Below, one piece after another: positions 61,120-64,000 of a DNA stretch of 64,000 nucleotides. How positions within the stretch are numbered: position 1 is the first letter of the stretch; every line of letters starts with the position of its first letter. Under the pieces are notes generated by a model. It did not search any database. It was not told the origin of the DNA and was given only the letters and a program-made list of their open reading frames with translations. Source of the DNA: Ceratothoa steindachneri (Eukaryota > Arthropoda > Malacostraca > Isopoda > Cymothoidae); contig OZ018322.1 of assembly GCA_963969495.1 (NCBI GenBank), positions 161,438,048 to 161,502,047 of the forward strand. The letters run 5' to 3'. The position numbers and the translations under genes are program-made.

Positions 61120-62400
61120 TGGACATTAAACTAGGTGTCACACAATTGATATTACTGAAAAATTTGTTGAGTTCTTCGCCAGCAAGTTATCCTCCTTAGC
61201 CTAACTTACATTGCTAGTATATTTGTCCATTTTTCTTCCTGTTCACTTAAATGCTGGTGTGCTTAGTGTGAGGCGGCTTTGAGGCAGAATAGAGATGCCT
61301 ACATGTACTGTTCCAATTGGAAAATACTATCTCGAGGTCTTCCTTCGTGGACTACACTAGATCATAGTGTTTTATGACCTTGAGAAGACCTATGATGTCA
61401 CATGGCGACATGGTATCATAAGGATTGTTCACAAGATGGCGGTGAGGAGATGGCTTCCTCTTTTCATATGAGAACTCAAACGAAATGGTTGATTCCGCGT
61501 ATAGGTGGACGTTTTACCAACTAGTGATGTAAATGGGTATATTCTATTGAAGTGACCTCACTCGTCACACTCTTTTCTTTAAGCATTAACACTATTATTT
61601 TCTTGTTGCCAGAAGATGCTTTCAGTACTCTTTACTAAGCCGCCCTTTAGATCTCTTTTTGTGAAAGCCAAATGTCAATTTTGGAAACTCAAATTCAGCA
61701 GCACTTGATCCGCAGCTCTCGCTATGGACATAAACAAGGGTTTAAGTTTTCTTATGAAACGAGACATGTACTGAAATTCTTTCGGAATCTACCTCTTTAT
61801 CCTTACTTGAACTTGCTCTAAAATGGGGTTTACGTTGAAATGGTGAATTTGTACTGTTTCCGTGGTCTTGTTTTCCATTGATTCCTCATTTAGGAGGCCC
61901 ATATTTGCAGCGTTTAGGTCTCTTTTACATGCGCTATGCAGATTATTCGTTCCGTGACTCATGTGTATAAGGCTACTGATTTTTTTCATTTATGATTCTT
62001 GTGTCCCAATATAGCTTTAATATCGATTCAAGTTTTATGCATATGCCACAAATCGTGAATTGCAGATGGTTAACGTGTTCTACCTGACCGATTCCATCTC
62101 AGGATAGGTGCCTACCTTATTTATTTTAGATTAAGCCATCTTGTCGATGCTGTGAGATGCCACTTGATCTGCGCTGCTCACAGCACATTGAGAACTTGTA
62201 TGCGAGAGCCCGGCCTCTACCTTAGTCGCTAATGTGTCTCATTGAGTCGGTGCCCATTATCAACGGTGCTGAAACTGCTAAGAGAAGTCGCTCATCAACT
62301 AAGCCCTTTCTATTTAGATCTAGGATATTCCCTTGAGAGGTTGGTGTAGCTCTCTTGTCGTTGACGCCTGGAACTTACTAGTAGATATTTGTTCCCACGC
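61120..62400 (+). pseudogene. Jockey-like reverse transcriptase remnant
   Basis: The clearest block is VFYDLEKTYDVTWRHGIIRI (about 61367-61425), the first catalytic Asp motif with the Jockey-type Thr-Trp-Arg-x-Gly-Ile. It is followed by RRWLPLFI, then after shifts ALTLLFSCCQKMLSVLF, and by MSILETQIQQHL (about 61670) and KQGFKFSYETRHVLKFFRNL (about 61735-61790), equivalent to the Gly-Phe-Lys-Phe-Ser and Lys-Thr region. The Asp-Asp active site is not readable. Downstream blocks to about 62400 are weak. Confidence 0.72.
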
Positions 62401-62759
62401 CTCTGTTTCCAAGCTTAAACTGCCACGGTAATATTGCTTCAAATTTTTAGCACACTTCACAGCACGCTGGAACTGTGTCGACGTACACTAATTGATTCAA
62501 TTGTGTAAATGGGTTCATAGTTCAAGATATTTTCCCTCTGATCGAAGTTATTTGAGTGCTAAGAGGTGCTGTGTTAATCTTCACGGCTTATATCTTTGCA
62601 ATTCTCTGCTAAATAGGAGAGGAACACTTTTTAATCTGATCGAAGACCGGATCATGATCTATAACGAGCCAAAAGGGGACTTAAGGGCTCTGGGGGAATT
62701 TAAACTCAGCAATATGCCTGCTCCGCTGTATCCTTGACTCCACAGTTGCCGGTGAGCAA

Positions 62760-63261
62760 GGAGTAAGTAGATGTTTTCTTCTAATTAGTTACTAGGGATC
62801 TATAGATTTCCTGAATAAGGGCATTGATGAGAGCACCAAATTTTCTGCGAGATTTGAGCGATCAGATTAGCGTTTCGCTTTTCTCAGACTGATTATATGG
62901 CATAAATCAAGTCAACTTCATCTTAGATGCCAATCCAAGCATACTTTCGACGCCTATAGGAACTTAAGTGATCGTGATCACGCATTTACTGTTCGTGTTA
63001 AACTAGCTTCAATCACTTGGCGGCTTCAGATCACTTTCTTTCACGTTTTCCTGAAAATTACTGCAACATAGGAGTAGTCAGAAAACTGTTCGACACATAC
63101 TTTTTTGTGTTTCTCATAATGGGGGATCTTCTGGCACGTTACCTGTCCAAGTACGGAACAGGTAGCGTTGCTATCATTTGTACGTTGTACTTGAAAGCAG
63201 TTTGTGCATTCTAAACAGTAGACTTTTTGATGAAGGCTGGCCTCATCCCTTTTATTCATGT
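62760..63261. other. No gene assigned; perhaps LINE 3' sequence
   Basis: Plus-strand pieces such as SITWRLQITFFHVFLK (about 63010) have no clear family match. The interval runs up to the gap. Confidence 0.35.
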
Positions 63262-63461
63262 NNNNNNNNNNNNNNNNNNNNNNNNNNNNNNNNNNNNNNN
63301 NNNNNNNNNNNNNNNNNNNNNNNNNNNNNNNNNNNNNNNNNNNNNNNNNNNNNNNNNNNNNNNNNNNNNNNNNNNNNNNNNNNNNNNNNNNNNNNNNNNN
63401 NNNNNNNNNNNNNNNNNNNNNNNNNNNNNNNNNNNNNNNNNNNNNNNNNNNNNNNNNNNNN
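63262..63461. other. Assembly gap (200 N)
   Basis: Exactly 200 undetermined bases, a size often used as a placeholder. Frames crossing it have no meaning. Confidence 0.99.
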
Positions 63462-64000
63462 TAGTCTAGGGCTAATGACTCTGAAAATATTTGATGGTGC
63501 TATAGTATGTATCCTTCCTGCCAAACTATGCTATAACATGTATCCTACCATCATATTTGATTCCTACCTATATTAACATTTGAAAAGTGGGTAAATTAAA
63601 AAGTAAAAATTTTAATCAGGATCTCAATTTTGCTCTCTAGCCATGTTCGCTCAATCCGTTGAGTGCTAGTTCGAGTTGTTAAATCTACGTAGGAAAAACT
63701 AATGATTGACTGTACGGTGATTATAGCTTAATTAGGAAAGCTTAATATATGCGGTTCATTCGTAGGTTGGACCCACTTGAAACTTCCCTTTGAATGATTG
63801 GCAACAAAGTAGCATCATCACTTTGGTAAATATAAAAATAGCGCCAATCATTTTTATGGCATAGTCCAAAGACCCAAGGGCCATCAATACTTGTCTATGA
63901 TTTGGGCTTGCTGTTGACAGAATTTTGAACCTATTTCTCTGGTACTCTGTCACCTTCCAATATGTGACTTTTATTATACTTTCGTTATCTAGCAAACCTT
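63462..64000. other. Right edge, no gene assigned
   Basis: A minus-strand frame at 63756-63995 (79 codons) continues beyond the window edge region but has no recognised motif. Nothing else seen. Confidence 0.4.

Larger units (their letters stand above)
58440..62760 (+). mobile_element. Degraded Jockey-like LINE
   Basis: Plus-strand non-LTR element with a possible ORF1 (58440-60600) and a clear reverse transcriptase remnant (about 61100-62400). Insertions and deletions prevent a continuous reading, and no endonuclease was recovered between them. It may be more than one insertion. Confidence 0.6.

Noticed and set aside
63178..63576. Frames spanning the undetermined bases
   Set aside because: They consist mainly of unknown residues from the 200-N gap.

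Overview
This window is eukaryotic and almost certainly arthropod, possibly crustacean. It is AT-rich. It carries about a dozen long (AT)n arrays, short TTAGG and AACCTAACC-like tracts, mariner/Tc1 relatives of arthropod type, RTE-, Jockey- and CR1/L2-like LINEs, a Penelope-like element, an LTR retrotransposon, and two multi-copy, unnamed arthropod protein families. No intact host gene was found. Nearly every coding signal is a decayed mobile element broken by stops and frameshifts, so function is read from motifs scattered over several frames. There are no prokaryotic features (operons, ribosome binding sites, CRISPR).

Layout. 0.5-2.7 kb: an old plus-strand mariner-like gene split by a younger minus-strand mariner (1336-2637) with TIRs and a TA target duplication. 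3.1-3.5 kb: an imperfect fold-back repeat between AT arrays. 6.6-9.5 kb: a plus-strand LINE with endonuclease and reverse transcriptase remnants. 10.4-12.1 kb: a mariner relative with very long TIRs, flanked by minus-strand LINE sequence that reaches 13.6 kb. 14.9-23.4 kb: three more DDE transposase fragments and a LINE tail. 23.6-28.5 kb: an internally deleted Ty3/gypsy-type LTR retrotransposon with two 1.46-kb LTRs, inserted in an AT array. 28.7-29.7 kb: a DD34D mariner gene. 31-34.6 kb: a minus-strand Jockey-like LINE. 37.9-38.5 kb: a probable Jockey fragment. 41.6-43.1 kb: a Penelope-like element with a FADD reverse transcriptase, a GIY-YIG-like endonuclease and a hammerhead-like RNA core. 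43.9-45.6 kb: pseudogene of unnamed family A, carrying a 65-bp palindrome. 49.9-51.2 kb: a CR1/L2-like LINE, minus strand. 51.9-54.9 kb: pseudogene of unnamed family B with a 65-bp GT-AG intron and a partial tandem duplication. 56.5 kb: a hAT-like terminus. 58.4-62.8 kb: a plus-strand Jockey-like LINE. 63262-63461: an assembly gap.

The parts do not form a pathway. They record layered transposition and decay. The most notable points are the nested mariner pair, the palindrome inside family A, the duplicated exon and intron of family B, the Penelope element with its ribozyme-like core, and the internally deleted LTR element. I saw no convincing new defence or metabolic system.
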